This document shows, one piece after another, positions 38,836-47,437 of a stretch of DNA of 64,000 nt (its first letter is position 1; every line of letters begins with the position of its first letter). A model generated the notes under the pieces. That model ran no database searches. It saw only the letters and a list, made by a program, of their open reading frames with translations, and was not told where the DNA came from. Position numbers and translations under genes: made by a program. The DNA comes from Gemmatimonadota bacterium (GTDB taxonomy: Bacteria > JAAXHH01), in the NCBI GenBank assembly GCA_026702745.1, contig JAPPBT010000083.1, positions 62,001 to 126,000 on the forward strand. Direction: 5' to 3'.

Positions 38836-39858
38836 ATGGGATCATCTGGAGAGTATCGCAACAGTTCATCCGAGCAATTCGGGAGTTATCACGAGCATTC
38901 CGCCTTTGAACCGATTATTCACAAGAGCAACGTTATGAAACGTATCTGTTCGATGACCTTACAGTATGCTCAAACGGATTTGCCGGTGTTAATAACAGGT
39001 GAAACTGGTACTGGGAAGGAACTGATCGCCAGGGCGCTTCATGCGGCAAGCCGTCGCGCCGACCAAGCCTTTGTGGTCGTGGACTGTGCCGCGCTGCCCG
39101 AAACGCTGGCTGGGAATGAGCTTTTCGGTCACGAACGGGGCGCCTATACGGGAGCCGACAGAAAACAGCCAGGTCTTTTCGCCGCTGCGAATAAAGGTAC
39201 CATCTTCCTCGACGAAATCGGTGAACTGCCTCCAAGTGCGCAGGCTGTATTACTGCGGGTACTACAGGATGGATCGTATCGACCCTATGGCAGTGTCCGA
39301 CAAATGTATACGGATGTTCGAGTAATCGCAGCAACCAATCGAGATCTGAAGGAGGCCGCAGTTCAAAAATCCTTCCGATTGGATCTCTACCATCGGATCG
39401 GGAGCGCGGTGCTCCAGTTGCCTCCGCTACGGTCACGATTGGCCGACTTACCGTTACTTGTCCGTCACTTCATGAGGAGAACGACTTCTTTCGGTGCTCA
39501 GCCATTGGAAATTTCGCCGGCTGTGATGTCTAGGTTACTTCGACATAAGTGGGAGGGCAACGTAAGAGAGCTCGAAAACAGACTCAGATCGGGGACTGCA
39601 CTGGCGTCTAGCGGTCGGGTTACCGTCGAGGATATCTTCCCTGAAGAAGGTGAGGGAATAGACCGAAATCACGAGATCCCATCACTTCGAGCCGTTAGAA
39701 CCGGTGTATCAAGAGATACTGAAGGGCAATACCTGGAGGGGATTTTAAGGGAAACAAATGGCAACGTTTCGAAGGCTGCGGATATCGCTGGAGTACATCG
39801 TACCCATCTATATAACCTGTTATGTAAATATGAGATAGATCCGTCAGATTACCGGTGA
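38836..39858 (+). CDS. Sigma-54-dependent transcriptional activator without sensory domain (PspF-like)
   Basis: A 340-residue AAA+ enhancer-binding protein. Walker A is GETGTGKE (about residue 55), the sigma-54 contact loop is ERGAYTGA (about 100), Walker B is GTIFLDEIG (about 121), and the second-region-of-homology block VIAATNRDL follows. The C-terminus has a Fis-type helix-turn-helix (NVSKAADIAGVHRTHLYNLL). ATG at 38836 is chosen because GGGAGG precedes it; the frame opens at 38719 without a ribosome-binding site. With this start only about 30 residues precede the AAA+ domain, so there is no receiver or ligand domain and control may come from a partner protein. It probably drives the RiPP operon from the candidate sigma-54 promoter near 40330. 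Confidence 0.88.
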   Translation: MGSSGEYRNSSSEQFGSYHEHSAFEPIIHKSNVMKRICSMTLQYAQTDLPVLITGETGTGKELIARALHAASRRADQAFVVVDCAALPETLAGNELFGHERGAYTGADRKQPGLFAAANKGTIFLDEIGELPPSAQAVLLRVLQDGSYRPYGSVRQMYTDVRVIAATNRDLKEAAVQKSFRLDLYHRIGSAVLQLPPLRSRLADLPLLVRHFMRRTTSFGAQPLEISPAVMSRLLRHKWEGNVRELENRLRSGTALASSGRVTVEDIFPEEGEGIDRNHEIPSLRAVRTGVSRDTEGQYLEGILRETNGNVSKAADIAGVHRTHLYNLLCKYEIDPSDYR

Positions 39859-40320
39859 GCGCCTGAACACACTTTCAGGTCATCCTTAGTGTCACGCGAC
39901 GCTGGAATATGACTTGACGTAAACCGTGGCCGCACCTCTACAGACAAAGTACAAATAGTATCCAATCCCAAAATACCGGCTCGGTGCAACAGTTGCTGTT
40001 TCATTCCTACTGTACGTAGGAACTGTAACAATAGCATACTAGTCCACTTGCACTGGAAGTGATTACTTAGACCAAGCACACCCGTGTCGTGTAGAGTACC
40101 GACTACATAACTTAAGCTGCTGAAATTGTTTCACTTGTTCTCTGTAATTTAGTTTGTGCTGTAGTTTGGATTTTACAGTGAGCATGTTCGCGTTTCCAAA
40201 ATCTGGAGCGTCCGTGTTGACGTCGGGCTTCCAAGAAACAGAATTAAGTCGTAATACTATAACAACTTACGGCCTACAGGCAGTCGTCGGGATAAGGTGT
40301 GGTATTTGGTCAGGTACGCA

Positions 40321-40338
40321 TTGGTATGACTTTTGCTA
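40321..40338 (+). promoter_or_regulatory. Candidate sigma-54 (-24/-12) promoter for the RiPP operon
   Basis: The sequence TTGGTATGACTTTTGCTA has GG and GC spaced by exactly ten bases and a TTGCT -12 block, close to the sigma-54 consensus. It lies about 420 bases before the first operon gene and about 460 bases after the sigma-54 activator gene, which fits a locally encoded activator. Its distance from the first start codon implies a long leader. No experimental support. Confidence 0.5.
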
Positions 40339-40706
40339 CTTAACAATTCGTAGGATGTTAAATTCATCTTTTTTGGATGGTTTCTGCACGCCAATCAAAC
40401 TCAAGCCTGTTCCTCCTATCGGAATCGCCAGGTTAGTACTGCTGCGGAGGTAAGCAATATAAATGCCAATCCACCGCTGTTAACATGACGCAACCCCCGT
40501 TCAATTTGGGAACCTCAGATTGACCTTTCTAAAAAAAGTTGGTTTGAGAACAGTCATGTAGAATCCGCGGTCGAATTGGGTACCTGCGAGGCGATTACAG
40601 ACCCGGAAAGGTCTGTTTACGGGTAGTTTTACCGGGTGATGTCCCGTCTGGACGCAACGATTCCTAAGCGACGGCCAGTGTCCACCTCGCCATAATAGGA
40701 ATTGAT

Positions 40707-40729
40707 CCCGTTGCAGTTATTGTAACGGG
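40707..40729. promoter_or_regulatory. Inverted repeat just upstream of the first RiPP gene
   Basis: CCCGTTGCA and TGTAACGGG form a nine-base inverted repeat with one mismatch around a five-base spacer, ending about 27 bases before the ATG at 40756. It could be an operator or an RNA hairpin in the leader near the ribosome-binding site. Confidence 0.4.
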
Positions 40730-40755
40730 CATAATACCCCGATGTTGGAGATGTA

Positions 40756-41079
40756 ATGAAGAAATGGTTTCAGATTGGAAAAACCTCCTACATGGATGCA
40801 GGCTGTAAACTACTACCTCGTAAGTTCGCTAGAATCGTTAAGACGGAAGACGGAGCTATCGCTTTATCCATTAATACATTTCGGTATTACTATTTGAACG
40901 AGATGGCTTACGACATCTGGCAATTGTTATTGCAGGAAGACAGTCCAATCAAGGCATATGAAAGACTGTTGACCGAATACGATGACATTCCCCAAGAAGA
41001 CATGTACAACGATTTCAGTGGAGTGTGTCAGTTCTTTTTAGATAACAAGCTATGGTATATCAGGCGTTCTTGGAGTTAA
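40756..41079 (+). CDS. PqqD-like RiPP precursor recognition element (RRE) protein
   Basis: A 107-residue PqqD-fold protein. It shows the winged-helix pattern ALSINTFRYYYLNEMAYDIW (a strand followed by the first helix), then EDSPIKAYERLLTEYDD and a final helix with FFLDNKLWY. PqqD-type proteins bind leader peptides and present them to modifying enzymes. Because it directly precedes two radical SAM/SPASM genes, it probably serves those. A second, different RRE protein lies at 47967 beside the precursors. A GGAG site precedes the ATG. Codon use is AT-rich like the rest of the island. Confidence 0.82.
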   Translation: MKKWFQIGKTSYMDAGCKLLPRKFARIVKTEDGAIALSINTFRYYYLNEMAYDIWQLLLQEDSPIKAYERLLTEYDDIPQEDMYNDFSGVCQFFLDNKLWYIRRSWS

Positions 41080-41105
41080 CTACAAAATTCCGTCAGGAGT
41101 AACTA

Positions 41106-42170
41106 GTGGAAAACTCTCCGTGTCATGATCTGTTCGTGGAACTTACTTCAAAATGCAATTTGAGATGTATCCATTGTTACAACTCATCCGGAATTGAACG
41201 CCATAAACTGAAGTTGGATCTGATAAAGAAAACCCTGGCCGACTCACAAGAACTGGGCACAAATGTGGTTCAGTTCACTGGCGGTGAAACAATGTTATAT
41301 CAAGGACTTATTGAGCTTCTGGAGCTCGCAAACGAATTAGGTTATGCCGAAACTTGGATTATAACAAATGGAACGGTTTTCAAGAAAGAAATCCTAGAAA
41401 AGTGCAGAGATCTTTCGGTTAAGTTACAAATAAGTCTTGATGGCGGCACTGCGGAAACAAACGACGAGCTACGAGGTAAGGGTGTGTTTAATCGGGTATT
41501 GAACTTCCTTGAATTGCTTAACGAGTTTGACCTGAACAGATCTGCACAGATTCGTTGCACGGTTTCTCGTAACAATCTGGACTCGACTGAGCATCTGATT
41601 CAGGTTGGTCTACGCTACGATATTCCTAAGATTCATTTTTCGTGGGCGAAATACGAAGGTCGTGCAAGAGACGATAACACATATTCGGATATTCAATTTG
41701 CACCAACTGAAGTTCAACACGCCATCAATCATACGGCTGAATTAATGACAAAATACCAGAACGAAATCGAAGTATCACGGCTTCGTGCACATAGGAACCA
41801 ATGTCCGATTTACAGGGATGCCGTCCCCTGTGGTAGCTTGAGGATTGCCTATGACGGTCGAGTGTTTCCATGTCAGGGATTGGTTAAGGAAGGACATGAA
41901 CTGGGTGATCTAAACCATGAGGACCTTCCTGATATAGTTACAGATTCTCGCCTTAAAGCCCTAAGCAATAAACTGAACGCTGAATTTCAAGCGTGCCGGC
42001 GTTGCGCTTTTAAGAGTATTTGCCCAGGTGGTTGCCCGTCACTTGGCGAATACATTATCGAAGAACAGCCGGAGAACTTCGACGCATTTTGCACGGCACG
42101 AAGGATATCGTTCCGAGATGATCTTTTCAGGTCTCGTGGACTGCCTGAACCCCAGATGGCCGTTCAATAA
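41106..42170 (+). CDS. Radical SAM/SPASM peptide-modifying enzyme 1
   Basis: This 354-residue radical SAM enzyme has the 4Fe-4S/SAM motif CNLRCIHC at Cys 17, 21 and 24 and a GGE motif (FTGGETMLY, about residue 58). The C-terminal SPASM domain has Cys at about 233, 242 and 256 and the cluster CRRCAFKSICPGGC (about 297-310), which should bind auxiliary clusters. Such enzymes use a 5'-deoxyadenosyl radical to install thioether, carbon-carbon or epimerised linkages in RiPPs or to mature quinoproteins. The GTG start follows a CAGGAG site. It lies between an RRE gene and a second radical SAM gene; its substrate is inferred to be the lasso-type precursors at 47018 and 47580. Confidence 0.9.
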   Translation: MENSPCHDLFVELTSKCNLRCIHCYNSSGIERHKLKLDLIKKTLADSQELGTNVVQFTGGETMLYQGLIELLELANELGYAETWIITNGTVFKKEILEKCRDLSVKLQISLDGGTAETNDELRGKGVFNRVLNFLELLNEFDLNRSAQIRCTVSRNNLDSTEHLIQVGLRYDIPKIHFSWAKYEGRARDDNTYSDIQFAPTEVQHAINHTAELMTKYQNEIEVSRLRAHRNQCPIYRDAVPCGSLRIAYDGRVFPCQGLVKEGHELGDLNHEDLPDIVTDSRLKALSNKLNAEFQACRRCAFKSICPGGCPSLGEYIIEEQPENFDAFCTARRISFRDDLFRSRGLPEPQMAVQ

Positions 42171-42229
42171 AACTCCACCGCACCGTGTAGGGTAGCGGAC
42201 AACGCCAAGTAGATAAGAGGGTATTTATC

Positions 42230-43513
42230 ATGACCGAACTGTTAGCAATAGAGACCGCGTGGTCTCCACCAGATAACATCATTACCGCAGCAAGAGAAAG
42301 AATGCTTCAAGAGAAATACAAAACTGAAGGAGAAGAGATTCGAGGTTTAGTCATAGTAATGAAACTCACCGGCGCATGTAACATCAAATGTTCGTATTGC
42401 TATGCAACACCCGAACTTATCGGTGGGAACACGTCTACTGATCTTGCCATAAACACCATCGCCCATGCCGCATATAGTCATTCCGGCCCGATCGTCATCG
42501 ACCTACACGGCGGCGAGCCACTATTGATGTTCGACCGAATCAAGACGATTGTAGAGGATACCGAACAACGACCGTATGCTTGGCGGGTGAGATTCAACAT
42601 ACAAACAAATGCATTGTTACTTAATCGGCATATAGCGAGATACCTCCATACACACAACATTAGCATCGGCATCAGTCTTGACGGTCGTGGAGATGTTAAC
42701 GATATCCTACGCAAAGATCACGACGGGAAGGGTACATTTGACCGTGCTATGAAAGCCATAGAAATGTTGCGTGAGGAAAACATCCCCTTTGGTGTTATCT
42801 CAATCTTAACCAAGGTGAATCATGATAAGGTTATTGAAATGTTCGAGTTTTACAAGGAACTGAATCTAACCGTAGTCATGTGTAATGCACTTTCCCTTTC
42901 AGGTAGAGGGAACGGCAAGATACATCTACTGCCGAGCCCTATTGAGTACTTTGAATCGAGCAAACGCATTCTTGATTGGATGATTGAGCACAATTCAACC
43001 AATGAGACACCTATGTATGAATGGGACCTGTCTTTAATGGTACAACGAGTTGCGGGAATACTCAATCCCGCCGAAACAGTATGTCATAACTCTCCATGCG
43101 GAATTGGAAAGGAAACCATCTCTGTAACACCTGATGGTAGTGTCTATCCATGCGACTGGCTTGTTGGGCTAAACGAATACAATATGGGGAACATCAAAGA
43201 GCAATCGTTAAACGACATAATGAGGAACAACGGGGTTCTAGATCAATTAAGGATCCCTCATACCGAACGTGTTTTGGAATGCCGTGAGTGTGAATTGAAT
43301 ACGATCTGCAACGGAGGCTGTCTGGCCAGAAACATACTGGCCTATGGGCGAGAAGGCATTACTAGAGTTGCCGGAATGTGTGCGTATTACATGCAGATTT
43401 TGCCATACATAAAATCACTATTGGAGCAAGGTGTTGAGCTAAGTCACATTTCGTATCCCAAGGACGGTATCCAACCACCGTTCGATTCAGAAGATGGCTG
43501 TTTTGTAGACTAA
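42230..43513 (+). CDS. Radical SAM/SPASM peptide-modifying enzyme 2
   Basis: A 427-residue protein with radical SAM motif CNIKCSYC (Cys 50, 54, 57), LHGGEPLLMF (about residue 84) and a SPASM domain that includes CHNSPCGIG, SVYPCDWL and CRECELNTICNGGC (about residues 285-365). The HGGEPL form and overall length resemble the anaerobic sulfatase-maturase-like and cyclophane-forming groups. It differs greatly in sequence from enzyme 1, so the two probably perform different or successive reactions. The tail ends in an acidic region with a Cys (DSEDGCFVD). Eleven bases separate it from the kinase-like gene. Confidence 0.9.
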   Translation: MTELLAIETAWSPPDNIITAARERMLQEKYKTEGEEIRGLVIVMKLTGACNIKCSYCYATPELIGGNTSTDLAINTIAHAAYSHSGPIVIDLHGGEPLLMFDRIKTIVEDTEQRPYAWRVRFNIQTNALLLNRHIARYLHTHNISIGISLDGRGDVNDILRKDHDGKGTFDRAMKAIEMLREENIPFGVISILTKVNHDKVIEMFEFYKELNLTVVMCNALSLSGRGNGKIHLLPSPIEYFESSKRILDWMIEHNSTNETPMYEWDLSLMVQRVAGILNPAETVCHNSPCGIGKETISVTPDGSVYPCDWLVGLNEYNMGNIKEQSLNDIMRNNGVLDQLRIPHTERVLECRECELNTICNGGCLARNILAYGREGITRVAGMCAYYMQILPYIKSLLEQGVELSHISYPKDGIQPPFDSEDGCFVD

Positions 43514-43524
43514 GGAACAATCAA

Positions 43525-44529
43525 ATGCGATTCTACCGTGCGTTCGGGAATTCAATCGCGAGTTCCATACCACTACCGTTAATAGAAACACAACAGCGCA
43601 CTTCCCCTGATTTAGTCTTTACGGTGGAGTACGATCAAATTGATTTCAGTGACACTGATTTCACGGGATTCGAGAGGAAGAACTCAGCCGGTCGATCTTT
43701 CGGTGATCGGTCACCCGTGGCGTTTTTTTATGATTCGCGACGAGTTGTCCTCTATCCGGGAGAAGCATGCTATACAATCACGTTAGGCCAACCAGTTAGT
43801 ATCCACTGTAGGGTATCATCCGGAACCGTACTCGACATAGTGGCGGATACATTCGTCGATGATATAGTGAGTTTGGTTACTCTAATGCAAGGCGGAATCG
43901 CACTACATGCCGGATGTGTCGAAGTAAATGGGTTTAGGTTTTGCATCTTTGGAGACTCTGGATTTGGAAAAAGCACGACAGTTACTTCACTAACCAGGCT
44001 TGGTTGTGATTTTCTAAGTGATGATGTAACCACCGGGCGCATCGTAAACGACCAATTCGAGGTGCATTCGAGTTTTCCTTATGTCAGGCTTTGGGATTCA
44101 TCTGCCGACCGAGTGATCCCCAAGTATGAAGGAATATCAATTGCAGGTAAACCAGGAAAGAAAAGGTATCGTGTAACTGACTGGACTTCGGAAAAGCAGA
44201 CCTGGCGAAGACTAGATTTGGCCTACTTAATGAGACCATTCCCGTCACTGGAAGCAGAATCTGTTACGAATGGTTCAAAGATGGGCATGTATATAACGTT
44301 AATCAAATCCATCATGATGGGCTTCGCTCTAACTGCTAGGGAATGGGAAATAGTACAACAGACATGTTACCATATTTCAAGCTGGACAAGGTTTCATTTG
44401 GTCTCTTACGCTATTAAGATTGAGCGTGCAGAGAAGGTAGCTGAGTTAATCATGCGTCATGTAGCCCAAACTCAAACAGAATCGAACAACATGAGAGGTA
44501 GCCATGAGCTTTGTTTGCGGTCTGTTTGA
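43525..44529 (+). CDS. HPr-kinase-like protein (lasso-cluster kinase type)
   Basis: A 334-residue protein related to HPr kinase C-terminal domains. The P-loop is GDSGFGKST (residues 143-151), preceded by the GIALHAGCVEVNG block and followed by LGCDFLSDDVT, which carries the paired Asp. Such kinases occur in lasso peptide clusters of Firmicutes and related bacteria, where the characterised ones phosphorylate the C-terminal Ser of the precursor. The precursors here end in Asn, so the target must be another residue or the role different. It overlaps the cyclase gene by 26 bases. Confidence 0.82.
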   Translation: MRFYRAFGNSIASSIPLPLIETQQRTSPDLVFTVEYDQIDFSDTDFTGFERKNSAGRSFGDRSPVAFFYDSRRVVLYPGEACYTITLGQPVSIHCRVSSGTVLDIVADTFVDDIVSLVTLMQGGIALHAGCVEVNGFRFCIFGDSGFGKSTTVTSLTRLGCDFLSDDVTTGRIVNDQFEVHSSFPYVRLWDSSADRVIPKYEGISIAGKPGKKRYRVTDWTSEKQTWRRLDLAYLMRPFPSLEAESVTNGSKMGMYITLIKSIMMGFALTAREWEIVQQTCYHISSWTRFHLVSYAIKIERAEKVAELIMRHVAQTQTESNNMRGSHELCLRSV

Positions 44530-46399
44530 ACGAAATGGTAGACGGGCTGATGAGTGCGATTTAGATAAAATGATCGAGGCTGGACTTACACTAAATGAGG
44601 AGAGCATCAGCCACCTCCTGTCTCCACCTTGCGTGAAGCAATTGGACAATGCCATTGCAGGTGTCACAACTTGGCCACACAGTCGTGGAACGCAACTCGG
44701 CAGCCCGGTTCACCTTGAAGGTAATCTACTTACTTGGACCGGTCGACTGGATAACCGAGACGAGTTGGTCGGAGAGCTGAACGAAAGGGGCACCTCTCTC
44801 ACTCAAACCGTCAAGGACGATGAAATCGTCGCTTGGGGAGTTTACTTGTTCGGCGGTGAGGTTTATGTCAAGAAAATGATCGGTGATTATGCTTTTGCTG
44901 TCGTAGAAAGCAATAAAAACGAAGTCTTTTTAGCAAGGTCACCATTCGGCGTAAGAGAGTTGTACTATCTTGTTTCGGCATCGCGTACAGCATGGGCATC
45001 AAATCTAGCTCAGATTATACCGATACTAACAGACACGATCGACGAAAAACACTTAAAGGTTTATATAGCAGAATACCTTTGCTGTACGGCCAAAGGTCGT
45101 ATGGCGCATACCCCGTATAGGAACGTGTACAAGTTACTTCCTGGCAGGTTTCTTCGGATTTCAACTGGCGGACTTACATCCGGTGAGATATGGTCACCTG
45201 ACGAAACAAAAGCAGAACGTTATTCTACGAATGAAGAATATGAGGAACGCTTTCGTCAACTCTTGTCGACTGCGATTCGTAGAAGATTAGCCTCTTGTGG
45301 AAGCAACGGGATTCAGATCAGTCTGAGTGGTGGCTTGGACTCATCAACTGTTGCTAGTATGATTGGCCATATGCGTGAAAATGGTGAGTCGCTGCCAAGA
45401 ATCCAGCTTTTTACAAACGTTTATCCAGGGCAAGGAGATGAAAGCGAGTACGCACGTACTGTAGCCAAACAAACTACATTTCCCTTAGAGATCGCGAGAT
45501 CGTTCGAAAAAAACTGGTTGCTTAAAGGCTGTGATTCTCTACAGAGGCTACCAGAGCCTCAGGAGTCAATTCTTGAGAACCGAATTGGACTTGAAGAAGA
45601 ACTCAAACAAGGCTCACTGACGCCCTATATGTCCGGTTTAGGAGGTGATCAAATCCTAACCGGTAATCTTATCTATCTAGCAGGCTACCTTAAGAAATGG
45701 AAGATGGCCACGTTTTTTAATCAAATACGTCAACTTTCTCAAAAATCAAAACAATCTGTAGTCAGTTTAGCTGTTCAATATGGCTTAAAGCCTGTCTTGG
45801 ATCGTAGTCAGTTTCAGTTCAGAAGGCGTGGTATAGCTTTTAGTATAACAACAGAAACCTTTCGAAAACAGTACTCACTTAAAGAGCGGCTCGAATCTCG
45901 CTATCTACCTGTTGCTTACTCGGATCCTTCTGCCCAGGACGACTACGAAAGTCTTCTCTCATTGCACCAATGGTCTTGCCCTGGATTTAGCATTTTGGAT
46001 ATGAGAACACCGTACTTGGATACTGATTTGGTTGAGTTTTGTCTGACACTTCCAGGTAAACTACGAAATGATGGATTGCATGACCGAGTAATCATGCGGC
46101 GGGCAATGAAGGACATACTGCCCCCAAAAATTCTGCACAGAAGATCACAGGGAAGTACAGAAGACAGTATCACCTTTGGATTAAACAAAGAATGGCATCG
46201 AATCGAATCACGTTTAGGGAATTTCTATCTGGCACAACTAGATATTATCTCTAACGAGAACTTGGAAATCCTGCTAAGACGCGCAAGGGCTGGAGCATTG
46301 AGATATGATGTGTTATCCGGAATACAGATTCTTACGCTAGAGTTCTGGTTAGAAACAATACTGGGTCATGAATCAAATCCTATATTTCACAGACCTTGA
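44504..46399 (+). CDS. Asparagine synthetase-like lasso peptide cyclase (C protein)
   Basis: This 631-residue protein has an N-terminal class II glutaminase-like domain (SFVCGLFERNG; LTWTGRLDNRDELVGEL; DYAFAVV). The synthetase domain follows with the PPi loop SLSGGLDSSTVASM (about residue 273) and LGGDQILTGN (about 378). In lasso biosynthesis this enzyme adenylates the Asp/Glu side chain at core position 7-9 and closes the macrolactam with the N-terminal amine. Here the expected acceptor is Glu 8 of both cores. It overlaps the kinase gene and is followed by the B2 peptidase gene. Confidence 0.9.
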   Translation: MSFVCGLFERNGRRADECDLDKMIEAGLTLNEESISHLLSPPCVKQLDNAIAGVTTWPHSRGTQLGSPVHLEGNLLTWTGRLDNRDELVGELNERGTSLTQTVKDDEIVAWGVYLFGGEVYVKKMIGDYAFAVVESNKNEVFLARSPFGVRELYYLVSASRTAWASNLAQIIPILTDTIDEKHLKVYIAEYLCCTAKGRMAHTPYRNVYKLLPGRFLRISTGGLTSGEIWSPDETKAERYSTNEEYEERFRQLLSTAIRRRLASCGSNGIQISLSGGLDSSTVASMIGHMRENGESLPRIQLFTNVYPGQGDESEYARTVAKQTTFPLEIARSFEKNWLLKGCDSLQRLPEPQESILENRIGLEEELKQGSLTPYMSGLGGDQILTGNLIYLAGYLKKWKMATFFNQIRQLSQKSKQSVVSLAVQYGLKPVLDRSQFQFRRRGIAFSITTETFRKQYSLKERLESRYLPVAYSDPSAQDDYESLLSLHQWSCPGFSILDMRTPYLDTDLVEFCLTLPGKLRNDGLHDRVIMRRAMKDILPPKILHRRSQGSTEDSITFGLNKEWHRIESRLGNFYLAQLDIISNENLEILLRRARAGALRYDVLSGIQILTLEFWLETILGHESNPIFHRP

Positions 46400-46452
46400 A
46401 TGTAATAGATCGTCGAACCTTTAATTAACTCAATATAAGGAAAAGGAGTATT

Positions 46453-46827
46453 ATGAGATTCGAGGCGATTATCCTCATAGGTCTAGTGAGGGCCGTAATT
46501 CGATTTTCAGGTTTTTGGCTGATTTACACCGCCATCGGCCTAGTCTGGAGAGTGAACCGGTTACACGCCAATAAACAAAGAGAAATCGACATGCGCACTG
46601 TACAGCAAGTATTCGCAACAATTGATGCGGTGCTACAAACGGAAGTGTTCCCTTCTCAGTGCCTTTATCGTTCATGCGTTGCGCATATTATGCTGTTCTA
46701 TCGAGGAATACCCTCACGGTTCAGGATAGGTGTAAAATCCAACCCGTTTTCAGCACATGCATGGTTGGAATGGAATGAAACACCGCTCATGGAATCAGAA
46801 TCTTGTGGTTTGCATGTTATCCTGTAA
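46453..46827 (+). CDS. Transglutaminase-like lasso leader peptidase (B2 protein)
   Basis: A 124-residue member of the McjB C-terminal / lasso B2 family, a papain-like protease that cuts the leader off before the Gly of the core. The catalytic Cys is Cys 70 in PSQCLYRSCVAH and the His is His 102 in FSAHAWLEW. An N-terminal hydrophobic segment (FSGFWLIYTAIGLVW) is typical of B2 proteins. It is slightly short at the C-terminus, so the third catalytic residue is not obvious. The 3' 211 bases of this gene are repeated exactly at 47176-47387. Downstream come the two precursor genes. Confidence 0.87.
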   Translation: MRFEAIILIGLVRAVIRFSGFWLIYTAIGLVWRVNRLHANKQREIDMRTVQQVFATIDAVLQTEVFPSQCLYRSCVAHIMLFYRGIPSRFRIGVKSNPFSAHAWLEWNETPLMESESCGLHVIL

Positions 46828-47173
46828 CGCCCTACGGGAACTTACCGTCTGACAAACTACACATATTCACATTTACCAAGGAGGTGATGTCCATAGCAAA
46901 TTAGATATTTTAGTAGTTAGTTTGAGTCGATTTTGTCTGGGACTTCTGAGTTACGATCTTGATTCAAGAATAAACTCAGTGTCTTCGTTCAACTTCCCAA
47001 GATTGGGGGGAAAGTAAATGGCTAGCGAGAAGAAACAGTACTCGAAACCGGTGGTACTTGATCTCGGTGACGCCGCTGAACTTACAGCTGGGTTCAGTTC
47101 TGGCGGTTCGGAAACTATCGGAGTTTGTTTGTTCGGCTATCTTTATTGGGAGAACTCGGTTGAGCAACGGTTT
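46616..47173. repeat. Tandem duplication, unit 1 (B2 3' end, spacer, precursor A1)
   Basis: The first copy of a direct duplication of about 560 bp. It runs from codon 55 of the B2 gene through the intergenic spacer to the antepenultimate codons of the first precursor. It is identical to unit 2 over its first 358 bases (46616-46973); all differences lie in the last 200 bases. Confidence 0.97.
46878..46888 (+). promoter_or_regulatory. Perfect Shine-Dalgarno sequence without a matching gene, copy 1
   Basis: AAGGAGGTGAT is a full complement to the 3' end of bacterial 16S rRNA. It lies about 130 bases before the A1 start. The only nearby frame is a five-codon one (ATG at 46887, ending TAG). It could be the initiation site of a tiny leader peptide or a remnant of a lost gene start. 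The second copy is at 47438. Confidence 0.7.
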
Positions 47174-47185
47174 AACAACAATTGA
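47018..47185 (+). CDS. Lasso-type precursor peptide A1
   Basis: A 55-codon gene with a GGGGGG ribosome-binding stretch seven bases before the ATG. The leader (residues 1-24) contains Tyr 8, Pro 11, Gly 17 and Thr 23 at exactly the spacing of the lasso leader motif Y-x2-P-x-L-x3-G-x5-T-x-G, with Val in place of Leu at residue 13. The predicted core starts at Gly 25 (GFSSGGSE, then TIGVCLFGYLYW, then ENSVEQRFNNN). Gly 1 and Glu 8 of the core allow an eight-residue macrolactam ring with a 23-residue tail containing bulky aromatic plugs and a single Cys. The C-terminal NNN is created by the duplication junction. It follows the B2 gene. Confidence 0.85.
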   Translation: MASEKKQYSKPVVLDLGDAAELTAGFSSGGSETIGVCLFGYLYWENSVEQRFNNN

Positions 47186-47387
47186 TGCGGTGCTACAAAC
47201 GGAAGTGTTCCCTTCTCAGTGCCTTTATCGTTCATGCGTTGCGCATATTATGCTGTTCTATCGAGGAATACCCTCACGGTTCAGGATAGGTGTAAAATCC
47301 AACCCGTTTTCAGCACATGCATGGTTGGAATGGAATGAAACACCGCTCATGGAATCAGAATCTTGTGGTTTGCATGTTATCCTGTAA
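47176..47387 (+). pseudogene. Duplicated 3' fragment of the B2 leader peptidase gene
   Basis: An exact copy of the last 70 codons of the B2 gene, from TIDAVLQTEV to the stop, retaining the catalytic Cys and His codons but without its own start or ribosome-binding site. The frame is open upstream only through out-of-frame precursor sequence (from about 47058), so translation as a functional B2 is unlikely. It is a passenger of the tandem duplication. Confidence 0.88.
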
Positions 47388-47437
47388 CGCCCTACGGGAA
47401 CTTACCGTCTGACAAACTACACATATTCACATTTACC

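Larger units (their letters stand above)
39859..40755. other. Regulatory region upstream of the RiPP operon
   Basis: Nearly 900 bases between the activator and the first RiPP gene. It contains a perfect short palindrome TCCTAC-N5-GTAGGA near 40004-40020, a candidate sigma-54 promoter at 40321, related sequences TTCAATTTGGGAACCT and GTCGAATTGGGTACCT about 75 bases apart (near 40500 and 40570), and an inverted repeat at 40707. The only open frame of note (40154-40453, possible ATG at 40184) has no good ribosome-binding site. Confidence 0.5.

Noticed and set aside
41106-43513. PQQ biosynthesis locus (PqqD/PqqE-like genes)
   Set aside because: No PqqA, PqqB, PqqC or PqqF genes occur, there are two dissimilar SPASM proteins, and the neighbourhood is a lasso gene set.
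47058-47387. A 109-codon frame carrying the B2 catalytic Cys and His
   Set aside because: Its first 40 codons are precursor A1 read out of frame; it lacks a ribosome-binding site and only gains B2 sequence through the duplication junction. Listed as a pseudogene fragment instead.
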